NCBI GenBank assembly: GCA_026419785.1
Contig: JAODTK010005564.1
Coordinates: 372,001-436,000 of the forward strand
Direction of reading: 5' to 3'
DNA from: Sclerodactyla briareus
Taxonomy: Eukaryota; Echinodermata; Holothuroidea; Dendrochirotida; Sclerodactylidae
DNA: 64,000 nt
Shown: positions 1 through 11,400 of the stretch, piece by piece
How positions within the stretch are numbered: position 1 is the stretch's first letter
Layout: each line of letters begins with the position of its first letter
Position numbers and translations under genes: made by a program
Notes under the pieces: generated by a model
Databases searched by the model: none
What the model saw: the letters and a program-made list of their open reading frames with translations, nothing else
Told to the model about the DNA's origin: nothing

Positions 1-540
1 TTACATTTGCTCATTCGCCTATGCAGTGTTGGTTTGCCTTCTTTATGAATTTTTTTTTTGTTGCCTCTGCGGAACCAATATCTATTATGCAAACTAGATA
101 AGCATATTCAGACACTGGCTCACACTCAGTTCACGTGAATTGGCGATTTTGCACATGCTTACCGACCCTCCATAAGTCGCCTACCTATGAATCCCATCTA
201 CTGAGTCTCAGGCTACTGACTGATTGTGTGCGGATCATCGGAAAAAAACACAATACCTCGCCAAGCCCCACAAAATATTACTGAGCATAATCATACAGCT
301 GATAACCCCTATTACTATTGAGGAGGCGATTGATGGACACCGTCGGGTTTATGAGCACAGGGTGGACCCATCAACCTTCATATTATCCTCGCAAAGTACC
401 TGGAATTGGCAAAAATGTCTTCAATCTGCTTAAGATTATATAGAGGCTTTTCGATAGGGATACCACAGCGGCATAATGGACACAATAATGCAGGACATTG
501 ACGGGAGAGACATCAGACGTGACACGGTCACTATACTGTG
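1..540. other. no recognisable feature
   Basis: No gene, repeat or RNA that I recognise. Open frames here are short and show no exon-like boundaries. Confidence 0.5.
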
Positions 541-1530
541 ACCAATCATATCCGTGAAAAACTAGCCATGTGCAGGCGGGTAAACGCCTAACGTGTATAT
601 CCCCGCAGAAACAACCTTTGTGTACCTCGTTCAGAGAAAGCACATTAATATATATATCCATTTGAACTCCAATGACTTTGAATTGCCCTACCTTTTGTTC
701 AGGACACACTGTATCCCATCGCTAAGTTTTGGTTTAAATACGACATAGTTAGAAAAATCTCATGGATTTACGCAAATTGACCTACTGTGACCTTCATATT
801 GTTTAGGACTAACGCATTCCACATCCATCGAGTTTCGTTCAATCCAACGAAATTGGAAAAATTAGGCGAAAAAACACGAATTTCACCTCTGGTGACCTTG
901 GACGACCACCTCGTCATGTAGTCAGGGACCAATTTTTGTCCACACCACCAAGTTCCGTGTAAATCGGATGAATTCAGTATGTTCGTGAACCCCAAAATAT
1001 CTGGCAGCAACATCAGTGTCCCCACTTTCGAACTTCATCCGATTTCACTAGGGCGGGACATGTGGTACAAGTTTTTCAGATCAATCGGAAAGCGTTGGCG
1101 GTGGCGGCGGCCGGCTTGCTGCGGTGGGGCGGCGTAGACGACTTCTACACATACACCCAAACTAAAAACGAAAGGGTTCATCTGTGGCATCACTGCATGT
1201 CTGCTGCCCTCTGTTTTACAGATTTTACACGAAATACGAGTTACAAAGGTCGGTTCCGATAACATGATGTTGATTTCAAAATCACCGGAGGTCGAATTGT
1301 CGTTTTTCGTCAATTTTTTCTAACTTTATCGGATTTGAACAAAACTAGGATGTGGACTGTTGTTATCCTAAACACATAAAGGTCATTTCAAGTGTCACAG
1401 GAGGTCAAATTCGCCTAATAATTGAGATTTTTCTAACTTGTCGTATTCACAAAACTCGGTAAATGTGGATTACAGCTGGTCCTGAACACGAAGACTAGGG
1501 CATGTCAAAGTCACTGGAGTCAAATGACAT
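541..1530 (+). repeat. dispersed repeat, copy 1
   Basis: This block matches 51,735-52,310 in the same orientation. Shared stretches include the start (TAGCCATGTGCAGGCGGGTA here, TAGACATGTGTAGGCGGGTA there), a run near 1,020-1,100 containing CCCACTTTCGAACT and CAGATCAATCGGA, and a CGGCGG-rich segment followed by CACACCCAAAC-type sequence. Inside it a short motif of the type TGACCTC(C)GGTGACCT recurs in both orientations. No reading frame resembles a transposase. It is best described as an unclassified dispersed repeat; the outer end near 1,530 is approximate. Confidence 0.6.
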
Positions 1531-2670
1531 AGCCTGTGCTTCCACAAGCTGTAATCTGCGGAATACAACGTCGGCGGTTTACCCCCCCCCCCCTGCACAT
1601 GTCTAGTTCATTTTGTAATTTTATATGTGCGTGCTATTTACTACACTATAACGTCTGGGAAAATGAGACGCCATTCTTAGTCCCCACCCGTAACCGAGCA
1701 CTAAACACCCACATAATGTCCGTGTTATACCCCCCAATTTCGTAAGTTCCTAGTTCAATCGGTCCCACCTATCCCCACCCAGACCTTCCCTAACCTCCCC
1801 CGATACTGCTGTATTCGACACGGTGTTCAATATTCGTCCGGCGTGTGGGGGTCATTCGACTGCCGGAGCGGTTATTCGACTACCCTCTGGCAGTATCTGC
1901 CATACCCTCGCAGTATTCGGACATACGAGGTTCACTTTCAGCGGCACAATATTACAAAGACCTCGGTCATCATGGGAACAGGTCCGAAACAAGGACTATA
2001 TCTGCATCCATGGCTTGGACAAGACGAACAAGTGTTTTTTTTTTTTTTGCTCCAAACAATGTTTAGGAGGTAGTCTTGTGGTGCAGTGCTAACTGTAAAG
2101 TCAGCCGATCGTCGCAAGTTTTGTACTGTCCATTGGACTGGGGCTGTTGTAGCGTGAATTTGCCGTAGGCCATAGTTTTGTTTTAATATTTTTTATTACG
2201 ATCACAAGTGGAATTCGTTCATCATTTTGTAGCCTTTCATGCATCGTATTCACTGAACTGGCATCACTTCAGATTCTGACGACTATGGGAGGCATTCTTC
2301 TATGTGATTTTTTTTCTCTGTCCTTAATATTAGTTTGGTCGACACTCAGATGTCTCATAATTTCCCCTATCATGCAATGATGGATTATCGGTAGAGATGA
2401 TTAGATTTCAGGAATTCAAACACAGACAAACCCCTCGGGCTTTAAACTCTTTACAGTCAAGGCCTTCACGTTTCCTAGTGATCAATTCGGAACAAAACAA
2501 AGCGAACTATCAACATCGAATGGATTGTGTACGCATGGACGAGATGGTGGATTGACCATGCATGGGCCCAATTAATTCATATTCAATGACGTAACATCTT
2601 GCGTTTGTTCGCTATGTCTAATTATTTGAGATTTTTTTTATCAATTCTATTCCTGTTATTCTTGTATGTT
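1531..2670. other. no gene seen; homopolymer runs
   Basis: Contains a run of about 11 C near 1,580 and a run of about 15 T near 2,035. The overlapping open frames at 1,823-2,092 cross the T run in three frames, which marks them as chance. Nothing else is recognisable. Confidence 0.4.
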
Positions 2671-2674
2671 GTAT

Positions 2675-2726
2675 GTAGTATGTATGTATGTATGTATGTC
2701 ATGTTATGTATGAATGTGTGTGTGCA
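2675..2726. repeat. TATG-type microsatellite, degenerate
   Basis: Imperfect (GTAT)n passing into GTGTGTG. It lies about 60 bp before the inverted-repeat element at 2,786. Confidence 0.85.
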
Positions 2727-2785
2727 TCAAATGAATGACAATTGGGTTTTATTTCATTTTATGCGAACTCCGATTTGCATGTTGT

Positions 2786-2930
2786 AGTGATCGTCAGGCA
2801 ATGACCTAATTAGACTCTGTGTCGCCATGGTAACACCACGGTTGGTGTAAACCAAAGTAGGGACACAGGGAAATCAATTCGGGTCTCCTGATTAGGGAGA
2901 GCCTAATTAGGTCATTGCCTGACGATCGCT
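2786..2930. mobile_element. MITE with near-perfect terminal inverted repeats
   Basis: Positions 2,789-2,813 and 2,903-2,927 are exact reverse complements over 25 bases (ends GATCGTCAGGCAATGACC...). With one mismatch the pairing extends to 28 bases, 2,786-2,813 against 2,903-2,930. The whole element is about 145 bp with no coding capacity, which is the structure of a miniature inverted-repeat transposable element. The perfect arms suggest a recent insertion or selection on the ends. I could not identify a clear target-site duplication. Confidence 0.85.
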
Positions 2931-2988
2931 GAAAACGTGAAACTCGGAGTATTTATGATATATGAGCGCTATGTGCTGCAACGGGTGT

Positions 2989-3118
2989 ACATGTATGTAT
3001 GTATGTATGTATGTATGTAGTATGTATGTATGTATGTATGTAGTATGTATGTATGTATGTATGTATGTATGTATGTAGGTATGTATGTATGTATGTATGT
3101 ATGATGTATGTATGTATG
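2989..3118. repeat. (ATGT)n microsatellite
   Basis: About 130 bp of ATGT units with a few interruptions (GTAGTATG, ATGATG). Open frames on both strands through it are repeat artefacts rich in Tyr-Ile-His-Thr or Met-Tyr-Val-Cys. Confidence 0.95.
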
Positions 3119-3240
3119 ATACACGATGATCGACCCCACATGGGTCGAGTGGATGGAGGAGCTCATACTTGGTCCATGGTGTTCCCCATCATGAGTGAAT
3201 GGTACCTATTGTTTCGAGGTCATGTCAGAGGTCAATTCGT

Positions 3241-3249
3241 CTATCTATC

Positions 3250-3284
<35 letters not shown>
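3241..3284. repeat. (CTAT)n microsatellite
   Basis: About eleven CTAT units with one interruption near 3,250. Confidence 0.95.
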
Positions 3285-3286
<2 letters not shown>

Positions 3287-3289
3287 CTA

Positions 3290-5078
3290 CCAGTATGTGA
3301 ACTTTCGCTTCTGGGTCACAAAAGGTCGTTGCCTCGATGAATCCTCGACCAGACTTGGCCACAGTGTTTATTGTCTGATTGGCCATCCGTTGACCCCACC
3401 TAAAGGTCAAGGTAAGATAGCATTAAAGGGCACAATGGGCCAATGAGTGAAACTGCAAAAACGCTCCTCCTCCTATACCAATTTTGATGCACATTTCTGA
3501 TGTTTGGAGTCATATCCGATGGTCTAACAACCGTTTCCTTCTTTCTTCGGGTGTTCACACAATTTGTGGGTCCAAGAGGGCCCATTTTTATGAGATCCAC
3601 TCCCAATGGTACTTAAATGCATCTTCCTCCCTCACGCTTCAATTGGTTTTCTTTCTCCAAGTAAACAATGTGATGGTCCGTGGTAGAGGTGTATGAAATA
3701 CCGCAACATCTTGTATCCTCCTCAATTTTGTTCACAGGGCTAGCAGCTATGCTGCTATGTTTCTTTTGGAGGGCTCTTTTCAGCTCGTTTGTAATGTTGG
3801 ATTCCACATCCCATGGTGCCGTTGAATTAAAATAGTACATCTGATGACAGACAAAGTCATTATTCGGTGGATGTTGGATCTTGGACCCAAAGTCAGCGAC
3901 TTTTGGGACATCTTCGCCTATGTAGAGTCACATTCAAAGGAATTGAAGAGACACAATAGGCCATCTTCCTCAATTGGTTATTCTTCGGAGAAGAGGTGCA
4001 AAGGTTGTTACGTGGTGGCACAACAGGCTATTGCTTGAAACTGCTTCTTGGCCCTCAGATCTTGAAATATTAACAATATTACATTCTCTTGTGTCTTCGG
4101 CGTTTTAAGCTACAGCACCATTGGTGCTCTAGTTTGTAGATTGCATCGACATTGCTCTGAAACTAGCATAAAAGAACTGTTTGATATCCCTAAATCTTAA
4201 TTTCCAAACGTTTTTGTTTTATTCTCTACAATTATGTTTGAGTCCAAATCATCACGAGGGAACCAAATGGTTGTTGCCCTCGAGTTACACATATTGTTGT
4301 TGGGTTTCACTCCTCCCTAAGTAAAAAGTTCAATTGTACTTTTTTCTATTAAAATTCAATGAATGTTTGCCTCTATATTTCTTGAAAAATTGGTTGGCAA
4401 TTCACATTCAATCAGGTTCACCATGTTCGTGAACAGAGATTCTGAAAAGGAAAATTTGCCTTGATTTTTTTGCAATTGAACAGTTATTTTTCTTCCCCCC
4501 GTGATGTCATGAAGGCATGCATAATAGTAGGTAGGTTCGTCCAATTTTCACTGTCTACTCTCTCTTAGCAACTGAAAGTCAGTTTGGGGATGGATTTTTT
4601 TCTTATAAGAATCAGGAGGAATCACGATCTTCGGAGTCATGTTTTGCACCACCAGGTGACTAGAAAACTTATGGAAAGGACTTGAGTTGAACTGATTTTT
4701 GTGAGATGACGAACTTTGGGTGATTTGCATTTGTGAATATACAAAGCTGAGAAAACTTCAACGACGCAAACTCTAGGGAACTAGGGCAACCGCTGTGGAT
4801 TCTCTCTCTCTCTCTTTCCACAATAGATCACTTCTACTTGCGAACTTTAAATTAGGAGTAGAGGCATTTCGAGCGACATTTTCCATTACATGAACAGTTA
4901 CGAGTATAGAAAACAATGTTGAAGGCATTGACGTCGATTAAAATCAAGTTCTCTCTGAGATAACCTGAATAGCCCTGTTTGTGCTTGAATGTGAAAACAC
5001 AAATTACAAAGCATGAATGAATAGTCTTGAAACGAATTTTACGGATGTTGTTATTTTTTATTCTTCTGATTTCCGCAG
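3290..5078. other. no gene seen upstream of the first Ig exon
   Basis: AT-rich sequence with a short (TC)n run at about 4,802-4,816 and no recognised repeat. A signal-peptide exon for the receptor gene could lie here or before the window, but I cannot point to one. The segment 5,041-5,078 ends in a pyrimidine tract and CAG, the splice acceptor of the first Ig exon. Confidence 0.4.
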
Positions 5079-5425
5079 TGCCACCAACATTATTTTTGAC
5101 AACCAATACAACAACTGGGAACAGACGACACGTGCCCCAGTGTTTATAAAATTGGGGACCTTTGCGATAACATGTCATGCATGGAACGAAACCAAATGTG
5201 ACTATTTCCTGGAAAATTGATGGCCAGCTAGGACAGGAGAACCGAACGACGTGTGAAGATTCTGATGAGGAAAAACTTTACAACTGTTTTTCTACCTATC
5301 AGCATAATTTGACGTCGAAGGATTGGGAAAATAACGTCACTGTCCCTGTGAGGCAAAATTCGAATCGTGAAGACGAGTCGGAAGAAGATTGGAGCGACCA
5401 TAGAATCTATCAGTTATCATATACG
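5079..5425 (+). CDS. exon: first Ig-like domain (one-base frame break)
   Basis: Acceptor TTCCGCAG ends at 5,078 and donor ACG|GTAAGA starts at 5,426. One frame carries the B-strand part with the first Ig cysteine (AITCHAW). A second frame, entered at about 5,177, carries the C-strand part KPNVTISWKIDG with the Ig tryptophan, then a Cys-containing loop (ENRTTC, LYNCFSTY) and an Asn-rich end (LTSKDWENNVTV). The C-x-A-x-G-x-KP-x-V-x-I-x-W spacing is only correct if the two frames are joined near 5,176-5,185, so one base has been gained or lost. Several N-x-S/T sites suit an extracellular domain. The exon ends in phase 0. It could encode a receptor ectodomain or be a remnant of one. Confidence 0.65.
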
Positions 5426-8400
5426 GTAAGATGACTATGGAATACACAATATAATATAAACAAAATAAGCACGGCTATTCCTTCTCGTATAATCTCGTCT
5501 TGAATGTATGCGAGATAGGCAGCTCGAAAGTTTCGCACAGCTTTTCAAAATGGTCGGGTTCGTGAGGAAAAGTCTTGGCCTGCACGCCACGATTTTTCAG
5601 CAGCACGAAACGTGCAAAACTAGAGCTCGTTACGCAGTCCTTAACCCAACGGCATGGAGAACTTTGTAGTTCGAGACTGACGAACGACGGAAACTATAGT
5701 AGTTTCATGTGCTACAGTTTTTCAGTTACTGTTATTAACGCTGGAACCATCGTAAACACATGACCACATTCGTTTGGTTTTTCGTAGAAAACATTATTGT
5801 GCCATATATAGCGAGCCAATGAGGTATTGTCAACACATCGATGAGGATATGTTCCTCATGCCTCCCCTGCCCCAGGGATGACCACATGGTTTATTATACT
5901 AACGACCGATACTTTTATCTTCTAATAGCTTCCGTCCAACAAAATGATGCACTCCTAATAGTATAAGACAATACAGTAGTGGGTACACTCTGAAAACAGT
6001 GAGGAAACAGCACCTGCTGGAATGTTTGGCAGATTTTCTGCTAAATTTGGGGTGAAATGAACGATTTTTCTCTAATTATTGCGTAATGTTGTGTTAAAAA
6101 GAAGAAGCATGTGCTATTTTTTCTCAAACTTTGGGTAAATATTGCCCGACTGTTCTTAGAGTGTAATGTCTCCGCCGTATTCTCCACAGCGGGCCTAACT
6201 GATGTCATGCTTAAGCTTCCGTTTTAGATGTTGATTCACGCCTCATTATGTAAACCAGCAGCACCCGCGATCATTTGTAGGACACTGCATTGTCCTTCCT
6301 ACGCTGATATACCTCCAAGAGAGACCACCGTAATAACTTCCGAATAACCTGTGACTCTCAAACTTCTGCAATTTTTTGAGTCTTCGGTAATCACCCATGC
6401 CATGGGAGGATTGAACCGTGGGCATCCATGCTTGAAGACAACGAACACACGGAAACATTGTTAGCTGAGGCTGCGGTAAATATGCTCACGGTATTCCCCT
6501 GTAAAAGGAGGCTAGAAAAGCTACCAATCTTAAGAAAAAAATCCAGTTCTGGTTACCGGCCCATGGTAGTCTTCATATACGTTCATATACATAGCATATT
6601 TGACAACATACTGCAATATGTGCGCGTGCTACAAACCATAAAACCTAACACCAGAAACACCGGTCAGCGACCCGAGCGGAGTACATAGGTCAACATTATG
6701 CCATACGAGTCTCTAGCTTCGCTTCGCTCGCTGGCCGTGTGGACCCTCTAAGTAATAAGCCAGTTCGGAGTTACAGTTATTGAGATGACAATGATATTGT
6801 GTCAAAGGTTATGAGGGATGACGGAGAACGATCTTTCGAAACTCCCCTGCCGAAAATTGCGAATCCTATCAACACAAAACTTCACAGATTTCATCCCATA
6901 CTTATCAACAACAACATCCGAAAACATGGGATGAATTGGTTGCGTTTTCAAATAGTGGTGACAGATTTGACATGGCCGAGATGTTCTATGGGGCGTTCGT
7001 GGTGAGCATACGCACTCAAACTACGAACTGGCTTATTCACCATCTATTTCAATCACGTATTTACAAGCCGCCGGTTCGCCCCTCGCATATAAAAAAGACC
7101 GTAATAGTCGTCTTAACCCAGCGGAATACCTAGGTCAACATTATGCCAGGGCGAGTCCGCTAGCGAACGGCTCGAGTCGCTTCGCTTCGCCGCTCGCTGT
7201 CGTGTGGACCCTCTAATAATAAACCAGTTCGGAGTTACAGTTATGAGATTATAATGAATATTGTGTCAAGTCATGAGGGATGACGGCAGTTCGAAGTTGA
7301 ACGTACCAGTGTGCAGAACGATGTTTCGAAACTTCCCCTGCCGAATTACGAATCCTGTCAACACAAACGTTACCAATTTCCCCCCATACTTAGCAACAAC
7401 ACCATCCGAAAAAACATGGGGGGGATGATTGGTTTGCGTTTTCAAATAGTGGTGACAGATTAAAAATGAGCTGTAACGATATCGCTATGTGGTGGGGGGA
7501 GGGGGGGGGGGGGGGAACTCACAACTACGAACTAGCTTATTCAACCATTATTTCAATCACGTATTTCCAAGCAGCCGCTCGGTTCGCCTCGCCTTCTCTT
7601 CACTTACGTGTGAAACACCTTACTTGCGTTTACTACTAACGTTTCGCGGTAAGAGAACCCACCCCATTCCCCGTGTTTCTCTTTGCCGAGCCTTGGTCTT
7701 ATCGGCCCGAGTCAAACCGATCGGGGGTGCGATCCAACAGCGACTCGTGCTATTGAACTCAACTACTCTATATGCTACGACGTGTTATTGTGCCGTGAAA
7801 TACTTTGAACATACTGGAAAATGGTACCTAACCCCAACTGTCCCCAACACACTGATAATGTGTCAAATTATTCTCTTAATAAATTGTTACCGTATCGTGC
7901 CGTATACGTGCTTCCTATACGTGGTAGTCTCGTCTAGGAGGTTTCAGTGTTATCACAACTGCAAGGTACAAGAGCCACCTTAGGAAAACCGTCTAGTGGC
8001 TGCTGAAACTCGATCTCAAAGAGTAGGCCTATCACGGATCCCACTCTACCACTGGGACGTACTACACTGAAACGTGTCGTAGGATTAAGTCAACATGGTA
8101 TTCTTCCTTGTAATCTTTTATATGACAGTTCCAAATCATTAGAGAGATTGCTATTCCCATAGTGATTTTGAAATAAGCGAATAATACTAATTGTCTGATT
8201 CTTCCCCTGTTCACAACCTTTCATGATTTAAATTACCGAAAAATACCATCATCACCGTCACTGGTAAGAATGTTCCCTTCGAACAGCATGTGATGATGTC
8301 ATCATGGAGAGGATTCAATGTCACCTGTCAGGCGATTGGGGGCAATCCTAGGGCTCACCTGGAATGGTATCCTGAGCCTTCCGGAAACTTCCACCACAGG

Positions 8401-11400
8401 AATCAACCGATGAAGTTCCGGAGATATTGTCATCTTTCGTTTTAATGGACAGGAAATCTGACCTGCATCGCTACCATAGCAAATGTACCCGACGATAGCG
8501 AGAGGGAAATAATCCTGTAACGTTAAAGACAATCCATATTCCTTGTAAAACTGAAATAGTTTTATTTTTCATCACCAAATCGTTCAGGGTAAGCCTGATC
8601 TTGATAAGATGAGAACACTCCCCGAGCGGATTCCAGTTAACCATACATCTGATCTCTTGTTCTTCTTCAGTTACAAGCAGTGGCTCCACTCCCGCCGACA
8701 GATAAACCAACGCATACTGAGACGAGAACACCCTGGACAACAGCAGGGAGATGAAGACGTTGAACCGACGAAGCAAAATAATATTATGAAAATAAAATAA
8801 CCTTTCAAGTGTGACTCGAAAGAATTCGAAGCTCACAAACTGATTGTATTTTTAAGATTTTCACAGCCTACAAACACATTAATTCATCTGATTTTCAGTC
8901 TCCGTAAGACACTCATATTGGGACCAGACCCATGGATCATTTCACTCGCGACTACAGCGGCTATAATAATATGTATCATATTTAGCTGTTGCCTGATCAG
9001 ATGGAGAAAGTTAACAGGTGAGTGCTTAATAAGGAACTTTCAATTTTTTTGTGAGAATTTACTTGAAATATGTTACAATCATTTATTGCTGGATGTAATA
9101 CTGAATGCACACGATATTGTATTTATTGAGAATGTACGATAGATGCCGATATTAGATACTATTTAGTTAAAGTATTTTCAAGTTTTTTCTCAAAGTCATT
9201 TCATGCGTAACATATATACATAGTCGGAACGTTACGTTATCGTTTCACGTAATTGTATGTAATGCCTCTTGAAAATTCACATGAAATGGAATGAGTAAAC
9301 CTTTCTAGTCGGATACCTTAATATATGAACGCAACATATGGGTCCAATAACCTGACACACACTCAAGCATACGTAGTATGCACATACACACGGGTCCGAA
9401 CTAAAACAACACACAATCCCACACGTACACAACCAGAGAAAATAAATTAATGCATGATTGAACATACAAGAGAACATTGACTTTTAGAGGGTATAAGAAA
9501 TGGTCACAGCAAGTATTAATTCATCGATAGTTAGATTTAGTCTATAGACTGAGACATACTGTTGCGACATGTGATATTTCGGTTTCCGTTAGAATACTAA
9601 CACTAAAAGTGTCAGATATTGTCCCACAAAAAACGAAACGTTATCCCACTATTGAAGAATAAAAAAAATAAAAAAATGTTCACACCGTTAATGTGTGTTA
9701 TAATACATTTTATACGTTTTTGTCATGACGTAACATTTTCAATGTTTGAGTAAGTTATAATTATTGTTACAAAACGAATGGAATGTGGGAGATGTTTTGG
9801 GGTGACATAATATTAAATACAACAACCACAGAATCTGTCATCAAGGCACATTGGACGAAACACATTTTATAACGTTTCAACACTGCGTTATCGTGTTGGC
9901 GGGGGGGGGGGTGTACCTGTGGCCGGTGGGCCGTCCACCAACGAGGGGGGGGGGGGGGTAGTGTACGTGACGTGCCGGGTCTATTTACGAGATGAGGAAT
10001 CAGAGAAGATTCAGAAGAGATTCAGTGGTACAGTCGTTGACACCCGGAAATTGTTCTATTATCGATAATTAGCGAACGCCCGCTACTGTATTTATTGTGA
10101 ACAAATACTACTGCGGTATTCAAAATGTTACCAAAATTATGGTTGCGTCACTATACACCTACATATACTTGTATAATAAGATTGAGTGATAGCCTGGATT
10201 AACACTTCCTATCACTGTATGTAGATTTGCTATGAAACTCTTTCTTTTGAGGGATGTTCCGAAATCTTTTTAATGGAAACATGCATATTTGTTGCAAAGA
10301 TAAGCATTAATTATCAGAAAGACGGGATTCTGTTCATGTTCCTCCACCACGAATGAAACGAAAGGACTCAATGAAACGAAAGGAAAAATGAAGTACTAAG
10401 GGAAATTAACCAACCGCCCTACCGTTACCACTTGTTTATACACATGTTAGTTTGCATGCATCTACTCATAGTACGTATAGGAAAAAGAATAACTTTCAAC
10501 ATTGCTAGTGGTCTCAAATATTTCAAATACCGCTATCCACACACTTCTGATTATCTTCAATGCTCAAGTTCCATGCTATCATCTGCTATTACATGTTTCA
10601 TCTATTGTATTCTCCCCTTCGTTGTTATGTTCTTTCTTCGTTATTTCTATTCTGTGAGAACGACAATATCACTTAAAAATGGGCAATAACTTTGAATAGC
10701 CCGTCAGCGTCAATGAGGGAACCTATATACTACCTACCGTAAACCTTTGGCAAATCTTGAGAAATATATCACGTATGATAACTGACAGAATATTCTGTCT
10801 CCTGGCGGATAACGTGGGTGGGTTAGGAATGGGGAGGGTTTCTATCCTCATAACATTGTTACAGGTACTTCAAAAAACATCTACTACCTATTTCAATTTT
10901 GGTTTTATTTCGTTCTCAAATAGATTTCTGTGGGGGTACTAACTTAATCGTCTTTGGCTGTTCAGCCGTTTTCTATGTTCGCCTTTTATTGGAAACATTG
11001 CTATATGAGGCTTTCGTCAAGTTCCTTCTCTGGCTACCTTCAAGACCAGAATGAAAACACATTTGTTTTATGTAATTGTATCATTTTATTGCCTATTCAT
11101 TATCTTTTCACGCTGTTTATCCTTTTTAAGCCATAGTTTGTATGTATTTTTCTAGTAATTGCCATTGGCACCCCTTCATCTAGTCAGGAATTGGTCCGAC
11201 TGCCAGATTCTTATCTGTTTTCATTGATTTTTATCAATTTTAATGTGTAAAGCCGACTCGAGACTTTAGGCATGTGGCGTTTTTTTTTTTTTCTTCTTCG
11301 TCTTTTATTCGTATTATTATTATTATTTTATTATTATTTTTGAGGGTGATGCACTTAGATAGTCAGATAGTGGTGTAAATGAGGGATTCATGCCTTGAAA

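Larger units (their letters stand above)
5426..8240. other. intron 1 region
   Basis: Holds the inverted-repeat element at 5,984 and the tandem duplication at 6,687. A stretch near 5,640-5,760 (frame containing LTNDGNYSSFMCY) faintly resembles the F strand of an Ig domain but lacks a convincing acceptor and the rest of a fold, so I do not call it an exon. The 164-codon open frame at 7,489-7,983 begins in a G run and resembles nothing I know. Confidence 0.4.

Noticed and set aside
2989..3118. CRISPR-like array
   Set aside because: Simple tetranucleotide repeat without spacers; the genome is eukaryotic.
2953..3340. Tyr/His/Ile- and Met/Tyr/Val/Cys-rich open frames
   Set aside because: Translations of tetranucleotide microsatellites.
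5575..5763. Third Ig exon (LTNDGNYSSFMCY)
   Set aside because: Only a few residues resemble an Ig F strand; no B/C strands and no acceptor in a suitable place.
7489..7983. 164-codon frame as a gene or receptor exon
   Set aside because: Starts in a G run, overlaps the end of a tandem repeat, and contains no recognisable domain or splice signals.
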